DNA of 6,330 bases, taken from contig JAPLJQ010000193.1 of NCBI GenBank assembly GCA_026388495.1, forward strand, positions 1-6,330, read 5' to 3'. How positions within the stretch are numbered: position 1 is the stretch's first letter; every line of letters starts with the position of its first letter. Below, piece by piece: positions 1 to 5,796 of the stretch. The position numbers and the translations under genes are program-made. The notes beneath the pieces are model-generated. The model ran no database searches and was not told the DNA's origin. It saw nothing but the letters and a program-made list of their open reading frames with translations. Source of the stretch: Deltaproteobacteria bacterium. Its GTDB lineage: Bacteria; Desulfobacterota; Syntrophia; Syntrophales; UBA2185.

Positions 1-736
1 AGATGAAAAGCGGGGGTAAAATCTCCAGTTCTTCTCTCCCCTCTTTTATCCCTTCCACAAGAACAAATTCTCCCCGGAAACGTTCGTGGGAATGGACGAT
101 TTTCATCCGCTTGGGCTCGATAGAAGCATGCCGCATCTGGCAAATCAGTTCCACTGTCCGGGACGCGGGATAAATGATGTAAACGCGCCCCGACGTTTTC
201 AGAACAAATGCTGATGCCGCCAGAAAATCGCGGAGGGAACCTTCGATCTCATGTCTCGCCACGGACTTCTGATAATCCTTATTCATTCTTCCGGATTTCA
301 GCTTTCGATAAGGAGGATTGAACATAACCACATCAAAGGATTGATGATCAAAAAAAGATTCTTTTTCTCTGATATTCCCCCGACGAATTTCTATCCTGTC
401 GCAAAGATCGTTCAGATCGACACTCCTTTGCGCCATGTCAACCATGTCCTCCTGGACGTCGACACCAATCACTTTAACATAGGGCCAGCGGTACGCCACG
501 ATGATGGATATCACCCCGCTGCCCGTCCCCATGTCCAGAACACGGTCATTTTTTTTCAAACATACAAAATGCGCCAGAAGATACGCATCTATGGAAAACC
601 GGTATCCCTTTTCTTTCTGGATAATCTTAATTTGTCCCCCGAAAACATCATCGACAGTTTCTCCTTCCCGTTTCATGGAAGAAACATCTTTATAATCCGT
701 CTTCAGGGGCATGCTTTCATCATGAAGATTCGACAT
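1..736 (-). CDS. TrmN6-like NPPY methyltransferase, 3' end missing
   Basis: SAM-dependent methyltransferase, best matched to the TrmN6/YfiC family, which makes N6-methyladenosine at A37 of tRNA-Val in E. coli. I read 245 codons by reverse-complementing the left end; the frame is open to the edge, so the C-terminus is cut. Family members are about 250 residues, so only a few residues are probably missing. Seen: an N-terminal lead with GYRFSIDAYLLAHF (44-57), the SAM-binding loop VLDMGTGSG (66-74), an acidic residue after the next strand (GVDVQ, 91-95) and the NPPY catalytic motif of N6-adenine/N5-glutamine methyltransferases at 140-143. Start: ATG at 736, 12 bases after the DUF1015 stop and in the same frame, behind a weak GGAA; in-frame ATGs at 712 and 676 are alternatives, and conservation begins only around residue 22. 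Probably co-transcribed with the DUF1015 gene. The methyltransferase class is near certain; the exact tRNA target is inference, and another RNA or protein substrate is possible. Confidence 0.85.
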   Translation of the reverse strand, partial: MSNLHDESMPLKTDYKDVSSMKREGETVDDVFGGQIKIIQKEKGYRFSIDAYLLAHFVCLKKNDRVLDMGTGSGVISIIVAYRWPYVKVIGVDVQEDMVDMAQRSVDLNDLCDRIEIRRGNIREKESFFDHQSFDVVMFNPPYRKLKSGRMNKDYQKSVARHEIEGSLRDFLAASAFVLKTSGRVYIIYPASRTVELICQMRHASIEPKRMKIVHSHERFRGEFVLVEGIKEGREELEILPPLFI

Positions 737-748
737 GCTTTTCCATCT

Positions 749-2011
749 TCAAATTTTTATACCCTCATCGTTCGTCAGAGGATGAATGAATATGCCGCTT
801 CGAAGTTTAGGCTCAAACCATGTGGACTTGGGTGGCATGACCATGCCTACATCGGCCACAGCCATCAGCTGTGTCAGTGTTGTAGGATAAAGAGAAAATG
901 CGACGGCAAAGTCGCCCGAATCAACCAGCCTTTCCAATTCTTTCATGCCCCTTATTCCGCCGATAAATTCAACCCGATCGTCTGCTCTCGGGTCTTGAAT
1001 CCCCAGAACGGGACCTAACAAATTATTTTGAAGAATAGATACATCCAGCACTTCAACTGGGTCATGCCCGTTAAACGTTCCATCTTTGGCAGCTAACTTG
1101 AACCACCTGCCCTGTAAGTACATTCCGAACTCATGGCATTGACGGGGCGACTTTTTTTTGAAACCGTCATATATTATGAAGTTTTCACGAACTTTACGGA
1201 TAAACCCGGGAATATCTAATCCATGTAGATCTCTCACAACACGGTTATAATCCATAATCTTAAGCTGATTATGGGGAAACAGAGCAGCCATCATATAGTG
1301 ATACGCTTCATCGCCCGTTTCATCGGGATTCCGATCTTTCTTCATTTTTCCGACCGCTGCTGCAGCCGCGGCCCTGTGATGACCATCTGCGATATAAAGG
1401 GTGTCAATTTCCGCAAACGCCTTCATCAGGGCTTCAATGTTTTCTTCATCACTGATGATCCAGACGGTATGAGTAATTCCATCATCAGCCGTAAAATCGT
1501 ATTCAGGCTGATCCATGATTTTTTTCTCTATAATGGCGTCAATTGGTCTTCGGGCTTTGTATGTCAGAAACACCAGCCCCGTATGGGCGTCCACAGCCGC
1601 AACATGCTTGATCCGGTCAATCTCCTTATCCATTCTTGTAAACTCGTGTTTCTTAATCCGGCCGGATTCATATTCCGCAAGGCTCACTCTTGCAACAATT
1701 CCATACTGCTCGTGGGCATCCATCTTCTGCCGGTAGATGTAGAAGCACGGTTTCTTCTCTCGAAAAACAATATCCTTTTGTATCAGATTTTCCATGTTGG
1801 ATTTTGCAATCTCGTAAACATGATCATTGTGAACATCCAAAAGAGGCAATAGATCGATCTCCGATTTTTCTACGTGTAAAAAACTCAGAGGGTTATTCCT
1901 GACAATATTCCTTGCCTCCTCCACATTGACCACATCATAAGGACATGATGCGACCGCCTGTACAAACTGCCTGTGCGGCCTGAGCGCCTTAAACGGAATG
2001 ACAACCGACAT
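749..2011 (-). CDS. DUF1015 family protein (SerK-like motif)
   Basis: Full-length member (420 aa) of DUF1015/COG4198, a family without a firmly known function as far as I can say. Seen with M1 at 2011: an N-terminal IPFKALRP lead; SCPYDVV (22-28); NPLSFLHVEKSEIDL (40-54), a family hallmark; KKHEFTR (120-126); DAHTG (141-145); IADGHHRAAAAA (207-218); SLYPTTL (373-379); and a C-terminal block MPPKSTWFEPKLRSGIFI (392-409), very typical of the family. DGHHR followed by an alanine-rich helix resembles the motif of ParB/SerK-fold proteins, which include an archaeal free-serine kinase; a small-molecule kinase role is inference only. Family members are often found near serine biosynthesis genes, but none is visible here. 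No signal peptide or membrane segment, so probably cytoplasmic. Start: ATG 2011 has AAGGAG at 2026-2021 with a 9-base spacer; an in-frame TTG at 2017 leaves only 3 bases and is disfavoured. It heads a minus-strand pair with the methyltransferase. Confidence 0.9.
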   Translation of the reverse strand: MSVVIPFKALRPHRQFVQAVASCPYDVVNVEEARNIVRNNPLSFLHVEKSEIDLLPLLDVHNDHVYEIAKSNMENLIQKDIVFREKKPCFYIYRQKMDAHEQYGIVARVSLAEYESGRIKKHEFTRMDKEIDRIKHVAAVDAHTGLVFLTYKARRPIDAIIEKKIMDQPEYDFTADDGITHTVWIISDEENIEALMKAFAEIDTLYIADGHHRAAAAAAVGKMKKDRNPDETGDEAYHYMMAALFPHNQLKIMDYNRVVRDLHGLDIPGFIRKVRENFIIYDGFKKKSPRQCHEFGMYLQGRWFKLAAKDGTFNGHDPVEVLDVSILQNNLLGPVLGIQDPRADDRVEFIGGIRGMKELERLVDSGDFAVAFSLYPTTLTQLMAVADVGMVMPPKSTWFEPKLRSGIFIHPLTNDEGIKI

Positions 2012-2020
2012 AATCAATCT

Positions 2021-2026
2021 CTCCTT
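2021..2026 (-). promoter_or_regulatory. Shine-Dalgarno site fixing the DUF1015 start
   Basis: AAGGAG on the minus strand lies 9 bases before ATG 2011 but only 3 bases before the in-frame TTG at 2017. The spacing favours the ATG, giving a protein two residues shorter than the longest reading. Confidence 0.75.
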
Positions 2027-2093
2027 GCGAAATTTCTAACATACCGACATATCGTCAGGCAAGAAAAAAGAGCAATGGCAAAATAAAACAACA

Positions 2094-2119
2094 TCAGGGA
2101 ATATTAAGAAATTCCTTGA
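2094..2119. repeat. 9-bp imperfect inverted repeat, possible operator
   Basis: Arms TCAGGGAAT (2094-2102) and ATTCCTTGA (2111-2119) are complementary except for one G/T pair and are separated by 8 bases. The site lies in the divergent intergenic region between the DUF1015 and hydrolase genes. No T-run follows on the plus strand, so a terminator is unlikely; an operator for a dimeric regulator is possible. The function is inference, and short palindromes also arise by chance in AT-rich DNA. Confidence 0.35.
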
Positions 2120-2170
2120 ATCATCCTTTATAGTATTTTATCGTTTTCCACGACCTTTTTAAAGATTATT

Positions 2171-2188
2171 GTCACAACCTGGTCACAA
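2171..2188. repeat. Direct repeat GTCACAA with 11-bp period
   Basis: GTCACAA occurs at 2171-2177 and again at 2182-2188, an 11-bp period that places both copies on the same helix face. It sits about 80 bases before the hydrolase start and about 160 bases before the DUF1015 start. Tandem half-sites spaced one turn apart are typical of response-regulator binding, but only two copies are present and no such regulator is nearby. Confidence 0.3.
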
Positions 2189-2268
2189 AAATTAAGATCG
2201 AGATGATGGTAAGATGAACCAGGGCACTTTGAAGAAAATTGACGAATTTCAGTTAAGAAAGGATCCAC

Positions 2269-2766
2269 ATGAATCGGATGAGCGTGTTTATCCACGGTCT
2301 TGAAAGTTCAAGTCAGGGCGCCAAAGGCGTGTTTTTCAGGGAAAAATATCCGGATATGATGATTGAGGATTATGTCGGTCCCTTTAACCGTCGAATGGAT
2401 AAATTAAATGACCTTCTCCACGGGAAAAAGAATCTTCTTCTCGTTGGATCAAGTTACGGAGGACTGATGGCCGCCGCCTATGCATTCAACAACGAAAGGA
2501 ACGTCAGAAAAATGATTCTCCTGGCGCCGGCCCTCAATCTTGCTGAATTCAAACCTTATTCGAAGAAGAAATTGCATGTCCCCGTCATGATCTATCACGG
2601 CAGGCATGATGACGTGGTGCCGCCCGAATCAGTCCATGATATTGCCCGAATGGTTTTCACCGATCTGCAATATCATCTCGTCGAAGATGACCATTCTCTC
2701 CATGACACATTCAAAGACATGAACTGGGACGAACTTTTAGAGGCGAAACGTCTCGCTGAGAACTAA
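2269..2766 (+). CDS. Small alpha/beta hydrolase (YqiA/esterase-like)
   Basis: A compact 165-aa alpha/beta-hydrolase fold protein, close in size and plan to the YqiA/UPF0227-type esterases. Seen: an early strand and oxyanion-type loop VFIHGLESS (6-14); the nucleophile elbow GSSYGG (60-65), making Ser62 the nucleophile; the acid loop GRHDDVVP (111-118), making Asp114 the likely acid; and EDDHSLHD (139-146), making His142 the likely general base. The complete triad suggests an active enzyme. No lid domain, signal peptide or membrane segment is present, so it is probably cytoplasmic. The substrate cannot be read from the sequence; short-chain acyl esters or thioesters are family-level guesses. 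Start: ATG 2269 has AAAGGA at 2258-2263 with a 5-base spacer; ATG 2278 is a poorer choice. The next gene begins 44 bases after the stop behind its own promoter, so the two may be only loosely linked. Confidence 0.85.
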   Translation: MNRMSVFIHGLESSSQGAKGVFFREKYPDMMIEDYVGPFNRRMDKLNDLLHGKKNLLLVGSSYGGLMAAAYAFNNERNVRKMILLAPALNLAEFKPYSKKKLHVPVMIYHGRHDDVVPPESVHDIARMVFTDLQYHLVEDDHSLHDTFKDMNWDELLEAKRLAEN

Positions 2767-2770
2767 TTGC

Positions 2771-2799
2771 TTGACAAGATTCATTTGTTCTCTTAACAT
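2771..2799 (+). promoter_or_regulatory. Sigma-70-like promoter for the NIL-ferredoxin gene
   Basis: A consensus -35 TTGACA (2771-2776) is followed after exactly 17 bases by TAACAT (2794-2799), a 4-of-6 match to TATAAT. It starts 4 bases after the hydrolase stop and would begin transcription near 2806. That leaves about 5 bases before ATG 2811, or about 26 before the in-frame ATG 2832. Consensus match and spacing are seen; activity is inference. Confidence 0.6.
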
Positions 2800-2810
2800 C
2801 CCCGGAAAAC

Positions 2811-3242
2811 ATGGAGATTCATAAAGCAAGAATGTATTCAAAAAAAGTGGTCATTCGTTATTCAGCAGACAATGTCGATCAACCCATTATCTGTCAGCTT
2901 GTAAAAAAATACGATCTTGCATTCAATATATTAAAGGCGCAGATCTTTCCGCGGAGAGAAGGGGTCATTGTCCTGGAACTGACAGGGTTGAAAGAGGATT
3001 TTGATGACGGAATTCGCTTCCTGAAAGAAAGAGGACTTAAAGTTGAGCCCCTCTCAAAGAGTGTCAGTCAGAATACCGATCGATGCGTGCATTGCGGCGC
3101 CTGTACGGCCTTCTGCCCGACAGACGCCCTTTATCTCGAACGTCAATCCATGAAGGTTTTTTTTGATCCCGAAAGATGCAACGGATGTGAACTCTGCGTT
3201 TCTGCCTGTCCTGCGAGAGCCATGGAAGTCAATCTTTTTTAG
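2811..3242 (+). CDS. NIL-domain dicluster [4Fe-4S] ferredoxin, likely homocysteine synthesis subunit
   Basis: A 143-aa protein with an N-terminal NIL domain (about 8-82), an ACT-like fold otherwise found on methionine-transporter ATPases, and a C-terminal two-cluster ferredoxin. Both cluster motifs are complete CxxCxxCxxxCP: Cys92/95/98/102 and Cys123/126/129/133. This architecture matches the iron-sulfur subunit (Methanosarcina MA1822 type) that works with a COG1900/HcyBio protein to form homocysteine from aspartate semialdehyde and sulfide in anaerobes. The domain order is seen, the pathway is established for that family, and its use here is inference, since the HcyBio partner is not in the window. 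No membrane segment, so cytoplasmic. The start is uncertain: ATG 2811 has only a GGAA three bases upstream, while ATG 2832 gives MYSKKVVIRY, close to where family conservation begins, with GGAG 15 bases away. A convergent gene ends 7 bases past its stop, with no terminator hairpin visible. Confidence 0.88.
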   Translation: MEIHKARMYSKKVVIRYSADNVDQPIICQLVKKYDLAFNILKAQIFPRREGVIVLELTGLKEDFDDGIRFLKERGLKVEPLSKSVSQNTDRCVHCGACTAFCPTDALYLERQSMKVFFDPERCNGCELCVSACPARAMEVNLF

Positions 3243-3249
3243 AGGGACG

Positions 3250-3609
3250 TCAGCGTTCCTTGGTGGTCTCCTTACTGTCTTTACTGTCTTTCATAAATTC
3301 TCTCAGCTCTTGCGAATATATAACGCCTTTTTCAGCAACGGCCTTCACTTTGTCGTACACGCCTTTCCCCGTTTTAACAACCTTGCCGGTTTTCTCTTTG
3401 GCCTTCTGCAGGGTTTCTTGTATATTTTCAGGCATTCGCTTGGGGTCTTTAAAATACATATATCCACCTATGGCCAGAAGCAACAGAATGAGCAACAGGG
3501 CTAATTTAATGAGTTTCTTGAAAGTCACGTACACGATTAACAATGCGACAAACACGCCGACTCCAACGGTAAACTGGTGATTCGTCACATATTGTATCAG
3601 ATTGTCCAT
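3250..3609 (-). CDS. Small membrane protein of unknown function
   Basis: I do not recognise this 119-aa protein. Seen: two hydrophobic segments, FTVGVGVFVALLIVYVTF (13-30) and a leucine-rich stretch at about 34-53, joined by a very short basic turn (KKLIK), then a hydrophilic lysine-rich tail (54-119) that looks helical and possibly coiled-coil. There is no cleavable signal peptide and no cysteine. Topology is ambiguous: the positive-inside rule puts both the basic turn and the basic tail in the cytoplasm, which two full spanning helices would not allow. The tail ends with a KDSKDSK duplication encoded by a tandem 9-base repeat. It is a real gene by its excellent GGAGGT (3620-3615) five bases before ATG 3609, its clean membrane-protein composition and its snug fit between neighbours. 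It is monocistronic: convergent with the ferredoxin gene, divergent from mtaB. A role in the inner membrane is all that can be said. Confidence 0.7.
   Translation of the reverse strand: MDNLIQYVTNHQFTVGVGVFVALLIVYVTFKKLIKLALLLILLLLAIGGYMYFKDPKRMPENIQETLQKAKEKTGKVVKTGKGVYDKVKAVAEKGVIYSQELREFMKDSKDSKETTKER
3274..3291. repeat. Tandem 9-bp repeat (ACTGTCTTT x2)
   Basis: Two exact adjacent copies of ACTGTCTTT at 3274-3282 and 3283-3291 lie in the 3' end of the small membrane protein gene and encode the in-frame duplication KDS-KDS in its C-terminal tail. The unit is a multiple of three, so copy-number change would keep the frame. Probably a slippage product. Confidence 0.8.
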
Positions 3610-3614
3610 ATCGA

Positions 3615-3620
3615 ACCTCC
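3615..3620 (-). promoter_or_regulatory. Strong Shine-Dalgarno site of the membrane protein gene
   Basis: GGAGGT on the minus strand, within a longer G-rich run, sits 5 bases before ATG 3609. It is the strongest ribosome site in the window and the main support for treating this unrecognised ORF as a real gene. Confidence 0.75.
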
Positions 3621-3680
3621 CCCGTAAATATGGATATATTTTATTGCAATATTTATGCGAAAGCCAGTATTTCTTTCACC

Positions 3681-3710
3681 TTGACAAACATTGATGCAGG
3701 CGTTTACAGT
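3681..3710 (+). promoter_or_regulatory. Sigma-70-like promoter for the mtaB-rnc operon
   Basis: A consensus -35 TTGACA (3681-3686) is followed after 18 bases by TACAGT (3705-3710), a 4-of-6 match to TATAAT. Transcription would begin near 3717, leaving a leader of about 27 bases that carries the GAGGTG ribosome site of mtaB. The 18-base spacer and imperfect -10 suggest moderate strength. The divergent promoter of the membrane protein gene should lie in the AT-rich stretch 3622-3660, but I could not define it. Confidence 0.55.
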
Positions 3711-3732
3711 TTCAAAAGAGAGAAATCATCAT

Positions 3733-3738
3733 GAGGTG
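3733..3738 (+). promoter_or_regulatory. Shine-Dalgarno site fixing the TTG start of mtaB
   Basis: GAGGTG lies 5 bases before TTG 3744. The ATG that overlaps this site (3731) is in another frame and reaches a stop after six codons, so the TTG is the best start and matches the expected family N-terminus (IKVALSTLGCKVN). Confidence 0.75.
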
Positions 3739-3743
3739 TTATT

Positions 3744-5060
3744 TTGATTAAAGTGGCGTTATCCACACTCGGATGCAAGGTCAATCAGTACGAATCAGCG
3801 GGCATTCTTGAAGCCCTCGATACAACGCTTTTTTCCATCGTCCCTTTCAACACAAAGGCTGATTGCTATATTATCAATACTTGCACCGTCACGGGCAGAA
3901 CGGATTATCAATCAAGGCAGCTCATCAGGAGAGCCATTAAAACCAATCCCGATGCTTCAATCATCGTGACGGGTTGTTACGCCCAAATAACCGCCGAAGA
4001 GATAGCCAGAATACCGGGTATCACCCTGATTACGGGGACGGCAGAAAAGGAAAACATCCCTTGTCTCCTGCAGAAGATGGCAAAGGGCAGTCCACAGATT
4101 CTCGTGGGTGACATCGGTCAGGTTCACCATTTTTCCGGCCTTTCCCCGAAAAAATTTCCCGGACACACCCGGGCATTCCTGAAGATTCAGGATGGTTGCA
4201 ACAGTTACTGCAGTTACTGTATCGTTCCATATGCGAGAGGCCGGAGCCGAAGTCTTCCTGAGGAGAAAGTGATCAACCAGATCGAAACCCTGGTCCGGTC
4301 CGGTTACAGAGAAGTCGTTCTCACCGGGATCCATCTTGGTATTTATGGCCAGGATCTGCTTCCCCCTTCAACCCTTCTCAATATTCTGAGACACGTGAAC
4401 GCCAACGGGACAGTGGAAAGATTGCGTCTCAGTTCTATCGAAATAACGGAAGTTTCCAATGATATTATACACCTGATGGCAGATTCCGCCACGATCTGCC
4501 GACACCTTCATATTCCTCTCCAGAGCGGCGATGACAGAACCCTCGTTGCCATGATGAGGAGTTACGACGCTGCCTTTTTCAGGAGTCGTCTGGAAGAAAT
4601 TTACCGCGCCATGCCCGATATAGCCATTGGTCTTGACGTGATGGCTGGATTCCCCGGAGAGGGGGAGGAAGAATTTGAAAACACGCTTCTCCTGATTGAT
4701 GCGTTCCCCGTTGCCTATATCCACGTCTTTCCCTACTCAGACCGCCCCGGCACAGCGGCTTCACGTCTCCCAGGTGCAGTCAGAGCAGACGAAAAGAAAA
4801 AGCGGGTAAAAATATTGAGGGACATCGGGCAAAAGAAAAGAAACGCCTTCGCCGAGAGATTCATAAAGAAAAAACTCTCCGTTCTCGTTGAAGACAAAAA
4901 AGACAGGATTACGGGATTAATGAAGGGGTATTCTGACAATTATATCCCCGTTTTGATCACCGACGGAGATTTCAGTCTCTCCCGTAAAATCGTGAATGTT
5001 ATTCCCGATGATGCCCGTGAGGGCAGACTGTTTGGAAGGACAACGAATCATGACGGATGA
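3744..5060 (+). CDS. mtaB: tRNA t6A37 methylthiotransferase MtaB
   Basis: Radical SAM methylthiotransferase that converts N6-threonylcarbamoyladenosine at position 37 of ANN-decoding tRNAs to ms2t6A, using two [4Fe-4S] clusters. The 438-aa length is normal for the family. Domains: N-terminal UPF0004 (1-125) with Cys11, Cys47 and Cys78 as auxiliary-cluster ligands; radical SAM core with the CNSYCSYC triad at Cys152/156/159; C-terminal TRAM domain (about 375-434) for RNA binding. TLGCKVNQYES (8-18) is the MtaB signature and separates it from MiaB and RimO, where the equivalent motif reads differently. Also seen: IVPYARGRSRS (160-170), LTGIHLGIYG (193-202) and HIPLQSG (256-262), all standard for the family. 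The start is TTG 3744. It heads the operon: the rnc start lies inside its last codons, an 11-base overlap. Soluble cytoplasmic enzyme; all key residues intact. Confidence 0.95.
   Translation: MIKVALSTLGCKVNQYESAGILEALDTTLFSIVPFNTKADCYIINTCTVTGRTDYQSRQLIRRAIKTNPDASIIVTGCYAQITAEEIARIPGITLITGTAEKENIPCLLQKMAKGSPQILVGDIGQVHHFSGLSPKKFPGHTRAFLKIQDGCNSYCSYCIVPYARGRSRSLPEEKVINQIETLVRSGYREVVLTGIHLGIYGQDLLPPSTLLNILRHVNANGTVERLRLSSIEITEVSNDIIHLMADSATICRHLHIPLQSGDDRTLVAMMRSYDAAFFRSRLEEIYRAMPDIAIGLDVMAGFPGEGEEEFENTLLLIDAFPVAYIHVFPYSDRPGTAASRLPGAVRADEKKKRVKILRDIGQKKRNAFAERFIKKKLSVLVEDKKDRITGLMKGYSDNYIPVLITDGDFSLSRKIVNVIPDDAREGRLFGRTTNHDG
5036..5040 (+). promoter_or_regulatory. Shine-Dalgarno site for rnc inside mtaB
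   Basis: AAGGA within the last codons of mtaB lies 9 bases before ATG 5050. It decides the rnc start: the upstream in-frame ATG at 4996 adds 18 residues that only read out mtaB sequence in another frame and do not resemble RNase III. Confidence 0.7.
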
Positions 5061-5796
5061 CCGGGTTTTAACACTTTATAATCTTCAACGGAAACTGTCA
5101 TATGATTTCAAGGACCCCGGCCTGCTGGACAACGCCCTCATTCATCGATCCTTCGTCAATGAAAATCCGACACTGTCATGTAAAGACAACGAAAGGCTCG
5201 AGTTCCTGGGAGATGCCGTCATCGGGCTGTGTACCAGCGATATCCTGATGAAAAAATTTCCCGACTACACGGAAGGCCAGCTTTCCAAAATCAGAGCGTC
5301 TATTGTAAACGAACATTCCCTGGCCGACATTGCCAGAAAACTTACCATAGGAGATTACCTTCTCTTGGGCAAAGGGGAAGAAACGTCGGGAGGAAGAACA
5401 AAACCATCCATTCTTTCGAATGCTTTCGAAGCCCTTACAGCGGCTATATATCTCGATTGCGGGTTTGAAAATGCATATGACTTTATAAAGGCGGTCTTCG
5501 TGCCCCTGATTGAAGAAGGAACCAAAACGGCAATCTACAGTGATTATAAAACAGCGGTGCAGGAAATCTGCCAGAACCGGTTTAAGGATATACCCAAATA
5601 CATGCTGACTAAAGAATCTGGGCCTGACCATGATAAGATCTTTGAAGTCCGTCTCTCCTTAGCCGGGAACATCACGACGACAGGTACGGGAAAGAGCAAG
5701 AAAGAAGCGGAGCAGCAGGCTGCGAAAAGGGCGCTGGAAACATTACAAGAAAACGAAACCAAAATCGAAGCCGGGGAGGATGGGTTGTGCAAATGA
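5050..5796 (+). CDS. rnc: Ribonuclease III
   Basis: Double-strand-specific endoribonuclease that cuts the 30S rRNA precursor and other structured RNAs, acting as a homodimer with Mg2+. The 248-aa length is normal. Domains: RNase III catalytic domain (about 8-155) with the signature NERLEFLGDAV (47-57), then a double-stranded RNA-binding domain (about 164-233) ending in the helix KSKKEAEQQAAKRAL (215-229). By alignment with E. coli from memory, Glu48, Glu51 and Asp55 match E38, E41 and D45, and Glu127 matches E117. The partner of the metal ligand D114 is Asn124 (codon 5419-5421, AAT), in SNAFEA where Asp is usual; see findings. Start ATG 5050 by its AAGGA site and by family length. It overlaps mtaB by 11 bases and the next gene by 10, which implies translational coupling. 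A short acidic tail (231-248) follows the RNA-binding domain. Confidence 0.95.
   Translation: MTDDRVLTLYNLQRKLSYDFKDPGLLDNALIHRSFVNENPTLSCKDNERLEFLGDAVIGLCTSDILMKKFPDYTEGQLSKIRASIVNEHSLADIARKLTIGDYLLLGKGEETSGGRTKPSILSNAFEALTAAIYLDCGFENAYDFIKAVFVPLIEEGTKTAIYSDYKTAVQEICQNRFKDIPKYMLTKESGPDHDKIFEVRLSLAGNITTTGTGKSKKEAEQQAAKRALETLQENETKIEAGEDGLCK
5775..5779 (+). promoter_or_regulatory. Shine-Dalgarno site for the radical SAM gene inside rnc
   Basis: GGAGG in the last codons of rnc is 7 bases before GTG 5787 and 13 bases before ATG 5793. The spacing favours the GTG as start of the Elp3-like gene, although the ATG, which overlaps the rnc stop as ATGA, remains possible. Confidence 0.65.

Larger units (their letters stand above)
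2012..2268. other. Divergent intergenic region
   Basis: These 257 AT-rich bases separate the minus-strand DUF1015 gene from the plus-strand hydrolase gene and must hold the promoters of both units. I found no convincing -35/-10 pair on either strand: a TTGACG at 2239-2244 has no matching -10, and TTGAAT at 2116-2121 with TATCGT at 2139-2144 is weak. Apart from the inverted and direct repeats listed separately, I see no RNA gene or small ORF with a ribosome site. Confidence 0.6.

Noticed and set aside
251..1018. 255-codon plus-strand reading frame
   Set aside because: It lies antisense to the TrmN6-like and DUF1015 genes, both of which show clear family motifs; its own translation has no recognisable domain and no ribosome site of note.
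3236..3260. Possible bidirectional terminator between the convergent ferredoxin and membrane protein genes
   Set aside because: Only 7 bases separate the stops and I find no GC-rich hairpin there; the T-run at the ferredoxin 3' end has no stem before it.
3625..3655. TAAATAT/ATATTTA inverted repeat, 17 bases apart
   Set aside because: The arms are short and purely A/T in an AT-rich promoter region, so chance is the simplest explanation.
4996..5049. Upstream in-frame ATG extending rnc by 18 residues
   Set aside because: The extension only reads mtaB coding sequence in another frame and lacks a good ribosome site, while ATG 5050 has AAGGA at 9 bases and gives a normal RNase III N-terminus.
5176..5631. 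Long minus-strand frames opposite mtaB, rnc and the radical SAM gene
   Set aside because: They are antisense shadows of well-supported genes, with no motif or ribosome site.
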